A stretch of 9,311 nt of DNA from an uncultured Collinsella sp. Lineage in GTDB: Bacteria > Actinomycetota > Coriobacteriia > Coriobacteriales > Coriobacteriaceae. Position 1 is the stretch's first letter, and every line of letters starts with the position of its first letter. The stretch is from the NCBI GenBank assembly GCA_905197585.1, contig CAJJZO010000059.1, positions 1 to 9,311 of the forward strand, given 5' to 3'. This document shows, in pieces, positions 1 through 6,603 of this stretch. The notes under the pieces are model-generated. The model saw nothing but the letters and a program-made list of their open reading frames with translations, had not been told where the DNA came from and ran no database searches. Position numbers and translations under genes: made by a program.

Positions 1-273
1 GTGCTGACCATTACCTCGAACGTCGTGTACGGTAAGAAGACCGGCTCCACGCCAGACGTCCGCTAGGCTGGCCAGCCGTTCGCCCCGGGTGCTAACCCCA
101 TGCACAAGCGCGATAGCCACGGCGCCATCGCTTCGCTGTCTTCGGTTTCCAAGCTCCCGTTCCGCGATGCTCAGGACGGCATCTCCAACACCTTCTCCAT
201 CATCCCGGGTGCGCTCGGCAAGGAGGACCAGGTGTTCTTTGGCGATATCGACCTTGATCAGCTGGGCGAGTAA
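1..273 (+). pseudogene. pflB: Pyruvate formate-lyase core, 3' end, radical domain absent, in-frame TAG at 64-66
   Basis: Reading from base 1 gives 90 codons ending in TAA at 271-273. The product matches the last part of the PFL barrel: VLTITSNVVYGKKTG, then [51 protein letters not shown] converts pyruvate and CoA to acetyl-CoA and formate in the cytoplasm under anaerobiosis. The active-site cysteines lie upstream of the window. Two things are odd. First, codon 22 is TAG where E. coli PFL has the second Arg of DGRRAG, and codon 20 reads Val instead of Gly. Second, the protein ends in DIDLDQLGE with no glycyl-radical tail, which is encoded by the next gene. The TAG may be a real nonsense mutation or an error near a contig end, because coding similarity resumes at once in the same frame. 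The family call is secure. The pseudogene status is uncertain. Confidence 0.8.
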
Positions 274-274
274 C

Positions 275-299
275 TATTGTTAGTGCTATACTAACAATA
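275..299 (+). promoter_or_regulatory. Perfect 10-bp inverted repeat with a candidate extended -10 between the PFL halves
   Basis: The arms TATTGTTAGT (275-284) and ACTAACAATA (290-299) are exact reverse complements around a 5-nt centre, one base after the core stop codon. Overlapping the centre is TGCTATACT (284-292), which fits an extended -10 element (TGN plus TATACT, 5 of 6 to TATAAT). No convincing -35 lies 16-18 bp upstream. It could be an operator over an internal promoter for the small subunit gene. It could instead be an mRNA hairpin controlling stability or stoichiometry. There is no T-tract, so an intrinsic terminator is unlikely. Spacing does not fit the Rex consensus (6-bp gap; here 9). 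Confidence 0.5.
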
Positions 300-315
300 A
301 CGATTACTGATTAGC

Positions 316-335
316 GCGCCGGTTTCGGCCGGCGC
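316..335 (+). other. GC-rich hairpin just upstream of the glycyl-radical subunit RBS
   Basis: GCGCCGG (316-322) pairs with CCGGCGC (329-335) over a 6-nt loop. It sits 9 nt before the strong Shine-Dalgarno GAAGGAG (345-351). With no following T-run it is not a clear terminator. It may protect the 5' end of the downstream message or tune its translation. Confidence 0.45.
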
Positions 336-358
336 CTATCGATCGAAGGAGACACATT

Positions 359-610
359 ATGAAGGTTTCTGAAGTTTCCGAGACTCAGGCCGATAACCTG
401 GTCCACATGCTCGACGCTTACGCCGAGAAGGGTGGCCACCACCTGAACATCAACGTCTTCAACCGTGAGACGCTGCTTGACGCTCAGGCTCACCCCGAGA
501 AGTACCCGCAGCTGACCATCCGCGTTTCCGGCTATGCCGTGAACTTCCACACGCTCACCAAGGAGCAGCAGGACGAGGTCATTTCGCGTACCTTCCACGA
601 CAAGTTCTAA
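359..610 (+). CDS. grcA: Detached glycyl-radical domain (small subunit) of pyruvate formate-lyase, GrcA-like
   Basis: This 83-residue protein is the C-terminal radical domain of PFL as a free-standing gene. The hallmark [12 protein letters not shown] gives Gly58 as the radical carrier, followed by the conserved tail [17 protein letters not shown]. The N-terminal part ([20 protein letters not shown]) lines up with the PFL linker before the radical domain. It does not resemble the distinct N-terminus of E. coli YfiD/GrcA (about 127 residues), a spare part for oxygen-damaged PFL. Together with the upstream core, which ends before this domain, this suggests an obligate two-subunit PFL rather than a repair protein. 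GAAGGAG at 345-351, seven bases before the ATG, supports the start. PflA, encoded downstream in this window, is the likely activase. The symbol grcA is used by similarity; the alternative name would be a PFL small subunit. Confidence 0.92.
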   Translation: MKVSEVSETQADNLVHMLDAYAEKGGHHLNINVFNRETLLDAQAHPEKYPQLTIRVSGYAVNFHTLTKEQQDEVISRTFHDKF

Positions 611-632
611 AGGGGTTTAACTCCCGCAGGAT

Positions 633-762
633 CGCCGGGCCGCTTTGGGTTACTTTCCAAAACGTCCTCGGACATGCAAAGGGCTCCGCTGCGCGCTTCG
701 CGCGGCGGAGCCCTTTGCATCCTGCGGAAATGTTTTGGAAAGTAACCCAAAGCGGCCCGGCG
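633..762. repeat. Long intergenic palindromic element, nested perfect inverted repeats
   Basis: Outer arms 633-663 and 732-762 are perfect 31-bp reverse complements (left arm begins CGCCGGGCCGCTTTGGGTTA). Inner arms 674-689 (ATGCAAAGGGCTCCGC) and 705-720 are a perfect 16-bp pair. The stem continues through a T-G wobble (690/704) into GCGCG (691-695) pairing with CGCGC (699-703) around a tiny loop. Unpaired segments 664-673 and 721-731 separate the two stems. The element follows the PFL small-subunit gene and ends about 115 bases before lacI coding. No T-tract flanks it on either side. It may end PFL transcription, protect the message 3' end, or be a dispersed REP/MITE-like repeat. Which one cannot be decided from one copy. 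Confidence 0.85.
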
Positions 763-852
763 GGGGTCCTGTGTAGTCACCCTTTAGGCGGAACTCTCCT
801 AATTATTTGGATGAGTCGTTTACTTACTTGTGCTGTTACCGTCTTCCCGCTG

Positions 853-893
853 TTGTTGGGGTATGCTTTGTTCGTATGTAAACGTTTGACATG
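853..893 (+). promoter_or_regulatory. Candidate lacI promoter with autoregulatory operator
   Basis: The box TAAACGTTTGACATG (879-893) matches the operators upstream of the first GH32 gene at 12 or more positions. It contains the palindrome AAACGTTT (880-887). A weak promoter TTGTTG (853-858), 16-bp spacer, TATGTA (875-880) would be covered by the box, which fits autorepression. The TTGACA inside the box is unlikely to be the -35 of lacI because its -10 would fall on the start codon. Confidence 0.55.
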
Positions 894-911
894 TTGATGG
901 GGGAGGGTGCT

Positions 912-1922
912 ATGGCTCGCGAGGGCGCTCGTTCTAAGGATTCTGCTAAGCCTGGCATCAAGGAAGTTGCAGCGGTGGCGGGGGTTTCGCCTACTACGGT
1001 ATCTCGCGTGCTTAATAATCGCGGCTATATTAGCCAAGAGACCCGCGATAAGGTCCATGCCGCGATGGAGCGCATCAACTATACGCCCAACGATATCGCC
1101 CGTGCCATGCTCAACGGTCGCCTGAATCTTATCGGTATGATCGTTCCCTTTGTGAGCAGCCCGTTCCATGCTCAGGTTGTGCAGGCGGTCGAGCGCACGT
1201 TAGCGGAAAACGGCTTTAAGATGTTGCTGTGCAACAGCGCCAATCGACCCGATCTTGAGCGTTCCTATATTGACATGCTCCGCCGCAATATGGTCGACGG
1301 CGTAATCGTCAACTCGCTTAATATCGGTGCCGAGGCATATGCCGAGATGGGCTTGAGCCTGGTTGGCATCGACTGCGATCTCGGCGAGGGCTCTGTCCAG
1401 ATTGCAAGTGACAGCTATGGCATCGGCGAGCTCGCCACGCGCCGTCTGATTGATGACGGCTGCAGGCGTATCCTGTGCCTGCGCAGCAATAGCCGCATGC
1501 GCATGCCTGCCAATAAGCGTACCGATGCCTACCTCGATGTTGTTGAGCAGGCCGGTTTGTCCGCGCTTGTCCGTGAGGTTGAGTTCGTTAAGCCCGACGA
1601 CGAAAAGGGCGCGGTCGTTGCGAAGATCCTCGATGAGAACCCCGATATTGACGGCATCTTTGCGGGAGACGACACGATGGCGGCTATCTGTCTCAACGTG
1701 ATGAAGCAGCGCGGCTTGAGCGCTCCGGACGATATTAAGGTCGTGGGCGCGGATGGTGCCCGCCGAACTATGACGTTTATGCCTGACTTAACAACCGTAC
1801 GTCAAGATATCGATCGCATCGGAGAGCTCGCGGCGCAATCCATCATCGCTCTTATTAACGGCGATAATCCCGAATCGAATATCAAGCTCCCCGTTGAACT
1901 CATTGAGGGCAAAACCGCGTAG
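912..1922 (+). CDS. LacI-family transcriptional repressor of the sucrose/fructoside cassette
   Basis: A 336-residue LacI/GalR-type regulator, the usual family length. An N-terminal helix-turn-helix (about residues 16-36, IKEVAAVAGVSPTTVSRVLN) is followed by the hinge NYTPNDIARAML. A periplasmic-binding-protein-like effector domain runs from about residue 62 (LIGMIVPFVSSPFHAQVV) to the end, with the family-typical IDGIFAGDDTMA and a VVGADGARR segment. The start at 912 is chosen because GGGGGAGGG (899-907) lies just upstream and the HTH then begins at a normal position. An in-frame ATG at 891 would fall inside the operator. Neighbours (two GH32 enzymes and a sucrose-type EIIBC) suggest a ScrR-like repressor released by sucrose, fructose or a phosphorylated derivative. 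The effector itself is inferred. Shared boxes before lacI and before the GH32 gene indicate local control and autoregulation. Confidence 0.93.
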   Translation: MAREGARSKDSAKPGIKEVAAVAGVSPTTVSRVLNNRGYISQETRDKVHAAMERINYTPNDIARAMLNGRLNLIGMIVPFVSSPFHAQVVQAVERTLAENGFKMLLCNSANRPDLERSYIDMLRRNMVDGVIVNSLNIGAEAYAEMGLSLVGIDCDLGEGSVQIASDSYGIGELATRRLIDDGCRRILCLRSNSRMRMPANKRTDAYLDVVEQAGLSALVREVEFVKPDDEKGAVVAKILDENPDIDGIFAGDDTMAAICLNVMKQRGLSAPDDIKVVGADGARRTMTFMPDLTTVRQDIDRIGELAAQSIIALINGDNPESNIKLPVELIEGKTA

Positions 1923-1974
1923 TTCATCCCGTGCCAAAAGAATTCCTCAAACACCTCTGATGACCGTTCGCCGG

Positions 1975-1993
1975 CATATGTCAACCGTTTGCC
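1975..1993 (-). promoter_or_regulatory. LacI-type operator box 1, reverse orientation
   Basis: The minus strand reads CAAACGGTTGACATAT, matching AAACGNTTGACATA. It lies about 50 bp upstream of two forward boxes and in the opposite orientation. Such a layout would allow DNA looping or cooperative binding by a tetrameric or paired repressor. It also holds a minus-strand TTGACA, but no good -10 was seen for it. Confidence 0.55.
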
Positions 1994-2025
1994 GACGACT
2001 GGAACTGCGAAAAGACGTATTGGTG

Positions 2026-2063
2026 TGAAAACGTTTGACATATGAAAACGATTGACATATCTT
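2026..2063 (+). promoter_or_regulatory. Tandem LacI-type operators overlapping the fructoside operon promoter
   Basis: Two adjoining 17-bp copies, TGAAAACGTTTGACATA (2026-2042) and TGAAAACGATTGACATA (2043-2059), differ at one base. The first contains a perfect -35 TTGACA (2035-2040). A 17-bp spacer then leads to the -10-like TATCTT (2058-2063). The promoter is therefore built from the operator repeat itself, so repressor binding would block RNA polymerase directly. The predicted transcript start is near 2070, about 36 bases before the GH32 start codon. Confidence 0.7.
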
Positions 2064-2105
2064 GCCATTGTACCGAGTTAGTATGTCGTGGAAAGGAAGT
2101 CTCGG

Positions 2106-3488
2106 ATGCACAAGGTGTATTACCAGCCTGAGGGAATTTGGGTAGGCGACATCATGCCGTACGGCGAGGACGGCACGTTCTATCTCTATCATCAGCGTGA
2201 CACGCGTAACCCCGAACCTTTCGGAGAGCCGTTTGGCTGGGCACTCGCTACGACCAAGGATTTCGTCAACTACAAGGACTTTGGCGAGAGCCTTGAGCGC
2301 GGCGGCGACGAGGAAGTCGACCAGTACATTTATGCCGGCACGGTGTTTAAGGTGGGCGACAAGTACCATGCGCTCTACACTGGTTGCAATCGCGATAAGG
2401 TCCGCGCACGTTTGATGAAGCAGGTTCTTCTTCACGCAACGAGCGACGACGCCGTCAAGTGGGAGAAGAACATCGCCGAGACGCTGCTTCCGCCCCAGGA
2501 GGGTTACGATGACCGCAACTGGCGCGATCCCTTTGTGCTTTGGGATGAGGAGAACGAAGAGTACATGCTCATCCTCGGCACGCGTGTGGGCGAGGACAAG
2601 CGTCTGATGACCGGCCGCCTGGTCAAGTTCACCTCCAAGGATCTGACCAACTGGGAGTTCCAGGGCGACTGGTGGAACCCAGGCCTGTACACCATGTTTG
2701 AGATGCCTGATCTCTTTAAGATGGGCGACTGGTGGTACCTCGTCTTTTCCGAGTACAGCGACGGCAACAAGACCCGTTACCGCATGTCCAAGTCCATCAA
2801 CGGTCCTTGGATTACCCCCGCTGACGACTCCTTCGACGGCCGCGCGTACTACGCCGCTCGCACCGCATTCGATGGCGAGCGTCGCGTTCTCTTTGGTTGG
2901 GTTCCTACGCGTGACGAGGGCGGCGACCCCAGCTCTTACCTGTGGGGTGGTACCTTCATGCCCCTCGAGATCGTTCAGCGTGCCGACGGAACGCTCGGCA
3001 CCAAGCTTCCCGACAGCATGCTCGGCGCCTTTGGCGAGGGCAAGGCTGTCGAAGCCTTCGAGCTCTCCTGCGAGTCGGGCAAGGTCGAGCAGGTTTTGTC
3101 TGCAGACGCCGGCTCCACCTACTTGCTCGATACCGACATTGAGCTCGGCGGTAACGCTGCCGGCTTCTCGGTCAAGTTCGCCGAGGACGCCGAGACCGGT
3201 CTTGCCTATGAGTTCCGCGCCAACCTGCGCGAGGGCAAGCTCGAGTTCACGCCGGCTCCCCAGTACCCGTGGTTCCAGGTCAACAACATGGGCCTCGAGC
3301 GTCCGTTGTTCTTTAAGGGCGAGGGCACTCATCATGTGCGCCTGGTCGTTGACGACGATATCGCGACCATCTTTGTCGATGATGTTGCGCTCAACGCTCG
3401 CTTCTGCAACAAGCAGGGCCAGGGTGTGGCGCTTACCGTCACCGACGGTGCGCTCAAGTGCGCAAACGCAACGATCGCGTCTCTGTAG
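2106..3488 (+). CDS. Divergent GH32-family beta-fructosidase-like enzyme
   Basis: A 460-residue cytoplasmic protein with no signal peptide. It has a five-bladed propeller catalytic part (about residues 1-320) and a C-terminal beta-sandwich. The acid/base and transition-state motifs are visible: WRDPF with Asp141 and MFEMPDLF with Glu199. The usual nucleophile box NDPNG is missing. In its place is VGDIMPYGEDGTFYLYHQRD, with Asp15 as the likely nucleophile. EMPD also replaces the common ECPD. GH32 enzymes hydrolyse or transfer beta-fructosyl units; the altered sugar-binding box suggests a substrate other than plain sucrose-6-phosphate. Start: AAAGGAAG (2092-2099) lies six bases before the ATG; an in-frame GTG at 2088 lies upstream of that site. 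First gene of an operator-controlled operon with the PTS gene 45 bases downstream. The superfamily call is strong, the specificity unknown. Confidence 0.85.
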   Translation: MHKVYYQPEGIWVGDIMPYGEDGTFYLYHQRDTRNPEPFGEPFGWALATTKDFVNYKDFGESLERGGDEEVDQYIYAGTVFKVGDKYHALYTGCNRDKVRARLMKQVLLHATSDDAVKWEKNIAETLLPPQEGYDDRNWRDPFVLWDEENEEYMLILGTRVGEDKRLMTGRLVKFTSKDLTNWEFQGDWWNPGLYTMFEMPDLFKMGDWWYLVFSEYSDGNKTRYRMSKSINGPWITPADDSFDGRAYYAARTAFDGERRVLFGWVPTRDEGGDPSSYLWGGTFMPLEIVQRADGTLGTKLPDSMLGAFGEGKAVEAFELSCESGKVEQVLSADAGSTYLLDTDIELGGNAAGFSVKFAEDAETGLAYEFRANLREGKLEFTPAPQYPWFQVNNMGLERPLFFKGEGTHHVRLVVDDDIATIFVDDVALNARFCNKQGQGVALTVTDGALKCANATIASL

Positions 3489-3533
3489 CGGCAACGAACC
3501 GTTTTATGATTTAGAAAAGGAATGGAGAGGAAC

Positions 3534-4985
3534 ATGGACTACAAGGCAGTGTCCCAGCAAGTCGTCGACAACGTCGGCGGACTGGAGAACATCGAGGGCG
3601 CCACGCATTGCGTGACCCGTCTGCGTCTGGTGCTCAAGGATACGAGCAAATACAACAAGGCCGAGCTCGAGAACATCGATGGCGTCAAGGGCGTGCTGTA
3701 CAACAGCGGCCAGCTCATGATCATCTTCGGTACCGGTACCGTCAACAAGGTTTACGATGAGTTTATGGCTCTGACGGGCGTTAAGGAGATCAGCGCTTCC
3801 GAGGTCAAGGGCGCCGAGGCGGACAAGAAGGGCAAGTTCTTCTCGGTCCTCAAGGTATTCTCGGACATCTTTATCCCCATCATTCCCGCCTTCGTCGGCG
3901 CTGCAATCATCATCGGCCTTAAGTCGCTGATCGTTGCCAACGGCCTCTTCGGCATGGAGGGCAGCCTCGCCGATCACAGCGAGTTCCTCAAGAACCTCGC
4001 AAGCTTCTTTGCCATTATCGCCACCACCTTTGACTACCTGCCTGTCCTGGTTATGTACAGCGCGGTGAAGCGTTTTGGCGGTAACCCGATTCTGGGCATC
4101 CTCGTCGGTATCGTCATGGTTCACCCGAGCCTTATGAACCGCAACACGTTCGTTATGGATCCGACGGGTGCTGAGTACTGGAACTTTGGTCCGCTCTCCA
4201 TTCCCATGGTTGCTTTCCAGGGCGGCGTGTTCCCTGCAATTCTGACCGCCTGGTTTATGGCCAAGGTCGAAAAGATTGCCCAGAAGTACATCCCCGAGGT
4301 CGTCTCGTTCGTCTTTGTCCCGACCGTTACCCTGATTCTTGCTAACGTCGCCCTGTTCACCGTGTTCGGCCCGCTCGGTAACCTGATCGGTGACGTCCTC
4401 GCCGGCGTAATCGATATCCTGTACAACAGGATGGGCGTCTTTGGTGCCTTTGTCTTCGCCGCGTTCCTGCAGCCGCTCGTCGTTACCGGTACGCATCAGT
4501 TCATCCAGGGTATTGAGGCCAACCTCGTTGCCACGACTGGCTTCAACTACATCCAGGCAATCTGGTCGGTTTCCATCATCGCCCAGGGCGGTGGCGCCAT
4601 CGGCATGTACCTCATTCACAAGAAGCATTCCAAAGAGCGCAACATCTGCATGTCGTCCTTTATCCCGACGCTGGTCGGTATCTCCGAGCCCGCAATCTTT
4701 GCTGCAAACATGCGCTACTCGATCATCCCGTTCATCTGCGCTTGCATCGGTGCAGGCTGCGGCGGTGCCTTCGTCAAGCTCTTTGAGGTGCGCGCTATCG
4801 GTCAGGGTCTGACCGGCGTGCTTGGCCTGCTCATCGTCACGCCCGAGACCCTCGTGTGGTATGTGGCTGGCAATCTCATCGCCTTTATCGTGCCGATCGT
4901 CTTGATCTTTGCCTACAACAAGGCAAAGGGCGTTCCGACCACCGATGAAGAGGGCGCTGGTGCTGGCTTCGATGTCAGCTTCTAG
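3534..4985 (+). CDS. PTS sugar transporter EIIBC, glucose/sucrose superfamily, probably sucrose-specific
   Basis: A 483-residue membrane protein that imports and phosphorylates a sugar. The EIIB domain (about residues 1-80) carries the phospho-accepting Cys26 in ATHCVTRLRLVLKD. The EIIC domain starts near residue 95 (FSVLKVFSDIFIPIIPAFVG) and has many hydrophobic helices. It contains GTHQFIQGIEANLV and GISEPAIFAANMRY, the latter holding the conserved substrate-site Glu. The protein ends after a short polar tail with no EIIA domain, so it needs an EIIA of the glucose type from elsewhere. Start at 3534 is preferred over the ATG at 3522 because GGAGAGG (3524-3530) can serve as its RBS. It follows the GH32 gene by 45 bases with no terminator between, so the two are probably cotranscribed. 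Sucrose (ScrA-like) is inferred from the flanking fructosidases; trehalose or a fructoside is possible. Confidence 0.88.
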   Translation: MDYKAVSQQVVDNVGGLENIEGATHCVTRLRLVLKDTSKYNKAELENIDGVKGVLYNSGQLMIIFGTGTVNKVYDEFMALTGVKEISASEVKGAEADKKGKFFSVLKVFSDIFIPIIPAFVGAAIIIGLKSLIVANGLFGMEGSLADHSEFLKNLASFFAIIATTFDYLPVLVMYSAVKRFGGNPILGILVGIVMVHPSLMNRNTFVMDPTGAEYWNFGPLSIPMVAFQGGVFPAILTAWFMAKVEKIAQKYIPEVVSFVFVPTVTLILANVALFTVFGPLGNLIGDVLAGVIDILYNRMGVFGAFVFAAFLQPLVVTGTHQFIQGIEANLVATTGFNYIQAIWSVSIIAQGGGAIGMYLIHKKHSKERNICMSSFIPTLVGISEPAIFAANMRYSIIPFICACIGAGCGGAFVKLFEVRAIGQGLTGVLGLLIVTPETLVWYVAGNLIAFIVPIVLIFAYNKAKGVPTTDEEGAGAGFDVSF

Positions 4986-5024
4986 TTGAGCCGTTCAGCG
5001 TAATGTGCGGATAAGTCCATTTGA

Positions 5025-5062
5025 GGAAGGGCGCTCGGCTCGTGCGAGTCGAGCGTCCTTCC
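5025..5062 (+). terminator. Strong hairpin after the PTS gene, terminator or processing site
   Basis: GGAAGGGCGCTCGGCTCG (5025-5042) pairs with CGAGTCGAGCGTCCTTCC (5045-5062). The innermost pairs probably open to make a hexaloop. The two non-Watson-Crick positions are G-U in the + strand RNA and would be A-C mismatches on the other strand, so selection probably acts on the + transcript. The following bases (CCCATAGACG) are not T-rich, so it may act as a partial terminator or a stability element between the PTS and scrB genes. Confidence 0.6.
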
Positions 5063-5086
5063 CCATAGACGAGAAAGTCAACGGCG

Positions 5087-6529
5087 ATGTTTAATCAAAA
5101 AAATAAGGTGACACGCGCGGACTATGAGCAGTGGCGTGCCGGACAGGATGAGACGGCGGGTCGCATCGCGTCCGACCCCGATAGGCTCCTGTTCCATGTG
5201 GAGCCTGAGCTTGGCTGGCTCAACGACCCCAACGGTTTGGTTCAGATTGGTGATACGTATCACATCTATCATCAATACGATCCTTTCGATGCTGCGCATG
5301 GCGGTCCAGTGCTTTGGAACCATCTGACGACAAAGGATTTTGTGACGTACGAGAATCACGGCCCCGTGCTGTTCCCCGATTCCGATTTGGATTCGAGCGG
5401 AGCGTATTCTGGTTCTGCCTTTGTACGTGATGGCAAGATTCACTACTTCTATACCGGCAACGTCAAGCATTTTGACCGCGATGATTACGACTACGTGTTG
5501 ACGGGCCGTGAGCAAAACCAGATTCATATGGTTGCCGAGAATCCCGACGAATTGGGCGAGAAGCGCATGGCTGTTGGACCAGTCGATTACCCCGACGATA
5601 TCGGTACGCACGTGCGCGACCCCAAGATCCTTGAGCACGATGGTATCTACTACATGGTTCTGGGCGCTCGCACGAAAGACGACCGTGGCTGCGTGCTTGT
5701 CTATACTTCGCGTGATTTAGGGGTCTGGAGCTATGCGACGCGCATTGAGCTGGACGAGAACTTTGGCTTTATGTGGGAGTGCCCCGATCTGTTTGAGCTC
5801 GATGGCGAGCTTATTCTCGTTTGCTGTCCGCAGGGTGTGCCTGCCGATGGTTGGCGTTACCGCAATCCGCATCAGTGCGTGTGGTTCCCTATCGAGGCCG
5901 ATTGGGAGGCGCCGAGCTTTAAAATCGTCGGGCAGGGCATGCCCCCGATGGTCGATGCCGGTTTTGATTTCTATGCTCCGCAGTCCTTTGAGGATGCTGC
6001 AGGCCGGCGTTTGATGATCGGATGGTCGGGTTGCCCCGATGCGACGGCAGAAAACCCGACGGTGGCGCGCGGGTGGCAGTGCGCGTTGACGGTGCCGCGA
6101 GAGCTGAGCATGCGCGATGGTAAGCTCTGCCAGCAGCCGGCGCACGAGATTGAGAGGATGCGCGGCGACTGCGTTCGCGCGACAGGCGGTGAAACCGTTG
6201 AGGAGCCGGGCCGCCTGTTTGATCTTGTGGTTTCCTGTGAGGGCGCCAAGATGGTCGAGCTCGAGATTCGCAAGGGTGTCTTTGTGCGCTATGCAGACGG
6301 GATGCTTACCCTCGACATGGGTGACGAAGGCTATGGGCGCGACCAGAGGTCGATCGAGCTCAGCGAGCTTCGCGACCTGCGCGTGCTTTCGGACACTACG
6401 ATGGTCGAGATTTTTGCAAATGGCGGCGAGGCGGCACTTACGAGCCGTACCTATTCGCCGGCGGTTTCGGCGACGGGGTTGCATGCCGAGGGTGCGGCAT
6501 CGATGAATTTCTACCGCCTCGTGCATTAA
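5087..6529 (+). CDS. scrB: Sucrose-6-phosphate hydrolase (GH32 beta-fructofuranosidase)
   Basis: A 480-residue cytoplasmic GH32 enzyme of standard length that would cleave sucrose-6-phosphate to glucose-6-phosphate and fructose. All three catalytic motifs are intact: GWLNDPNG with the nucleophile Asp47, HVRDPK with Asp178 and FMWECPDLF with the acid/base Glu231. HQYDPF and DFYAPQSF are further family motifs. The C-terminal beta-sandwich holds SDTTMVEIFANGGEAALTSRTY, typical of the domain. There is no signal peptide, which fits an intracellular substrate delivered by the upstream EIIBC. It lies 101 bases after the PTS gene, behind a strong hairpin. The RBS is weak (GAGAAAG, 5071-5077). Its expression may therefore be lower than, or uncoupled from, the upstream genes. 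A non-phosphorylated sucrose or fructo-oligosaccharide substrate is possible. Confidence 0.92.
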   Translation: MFNQKNKVTRADYEQWRAGQDETAGRIASDPDRLLFHVEPELGWLNDPNGLVQIGDTYHIYHQYDPFDAAHGGPVLWNHLTTKDFVTYENHGPVLFPDSDLDSSGAYSGSAFVRDGKIHYFYTGNVKHFDRDDYDYVLTGREQNQIHMVAENPDELGEKRMAVGPVDYPDDIGTHVRDPKILEHDGIYYMVLGARTKDDRGCVLVYTSRDLGVWSYATRIELDENFGFMWECPDLFELDGELILVCCPQGVPADGWRYRNPHQCVWFPIEADWEAPSFKIVGQGMPPMVDAGFDFYAPQSFEDAAGRRLMIGWSGCPDATAENPTVARGWQCALTVPRELSMRDGKLCQQPAHEIERMRGDCVRATGGETVEEPGRLFDLVVSCEGAKMVELEIRKGVFVRYADGMLTLDMGDEGYGRDQRSIELSELRDLRVLSDTTMVEIFANGGEAALTSRTYSPAVSATGLHAEGAASMNFYRLVH

Positions 6530-6603
6530 CCGTGCATGGGGCACGATTGGACTTGCTGGGCGAAATGAATCGCAGTTGCCGCGGCCAACTACCGTTTATC
6601 GCG

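Noticed and set aside
64..66. Recoding of the TAG as pyrrolysine or another amino acid
   Set aside because: The family has Arg here, nothing in the window supports amber recoding, and mutation or sequence error is simpler.
275..299. Rex (redox regulator) binding site
   Set aside because: Half-sites TTGTTA and TAACAA are present, but the 9-bp gap does not match the 6-bp gap of the known consensus.
715..897. Short plus-strand open frame running out of the long palindrome
   Set aside because: It starts inside the inverted repeat, has no RBS and no recognisable features, and overlaps the lacI promoter.
891..914. Upstream ATG at 891 as the lacI start
   Set aside because: It lies inside the operator and in front of the good RBS at 899-907 that serves the ATG at 912.
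1947..3494. Long minus-strand open frame opposite the first GH32 gene, and similar ones at 3504-4628, 5717-6544 and 7810-8961
   Set aside because: They are antisense to confident genes, show no recognisable domain, and such frames are common in GC-rich codon use.
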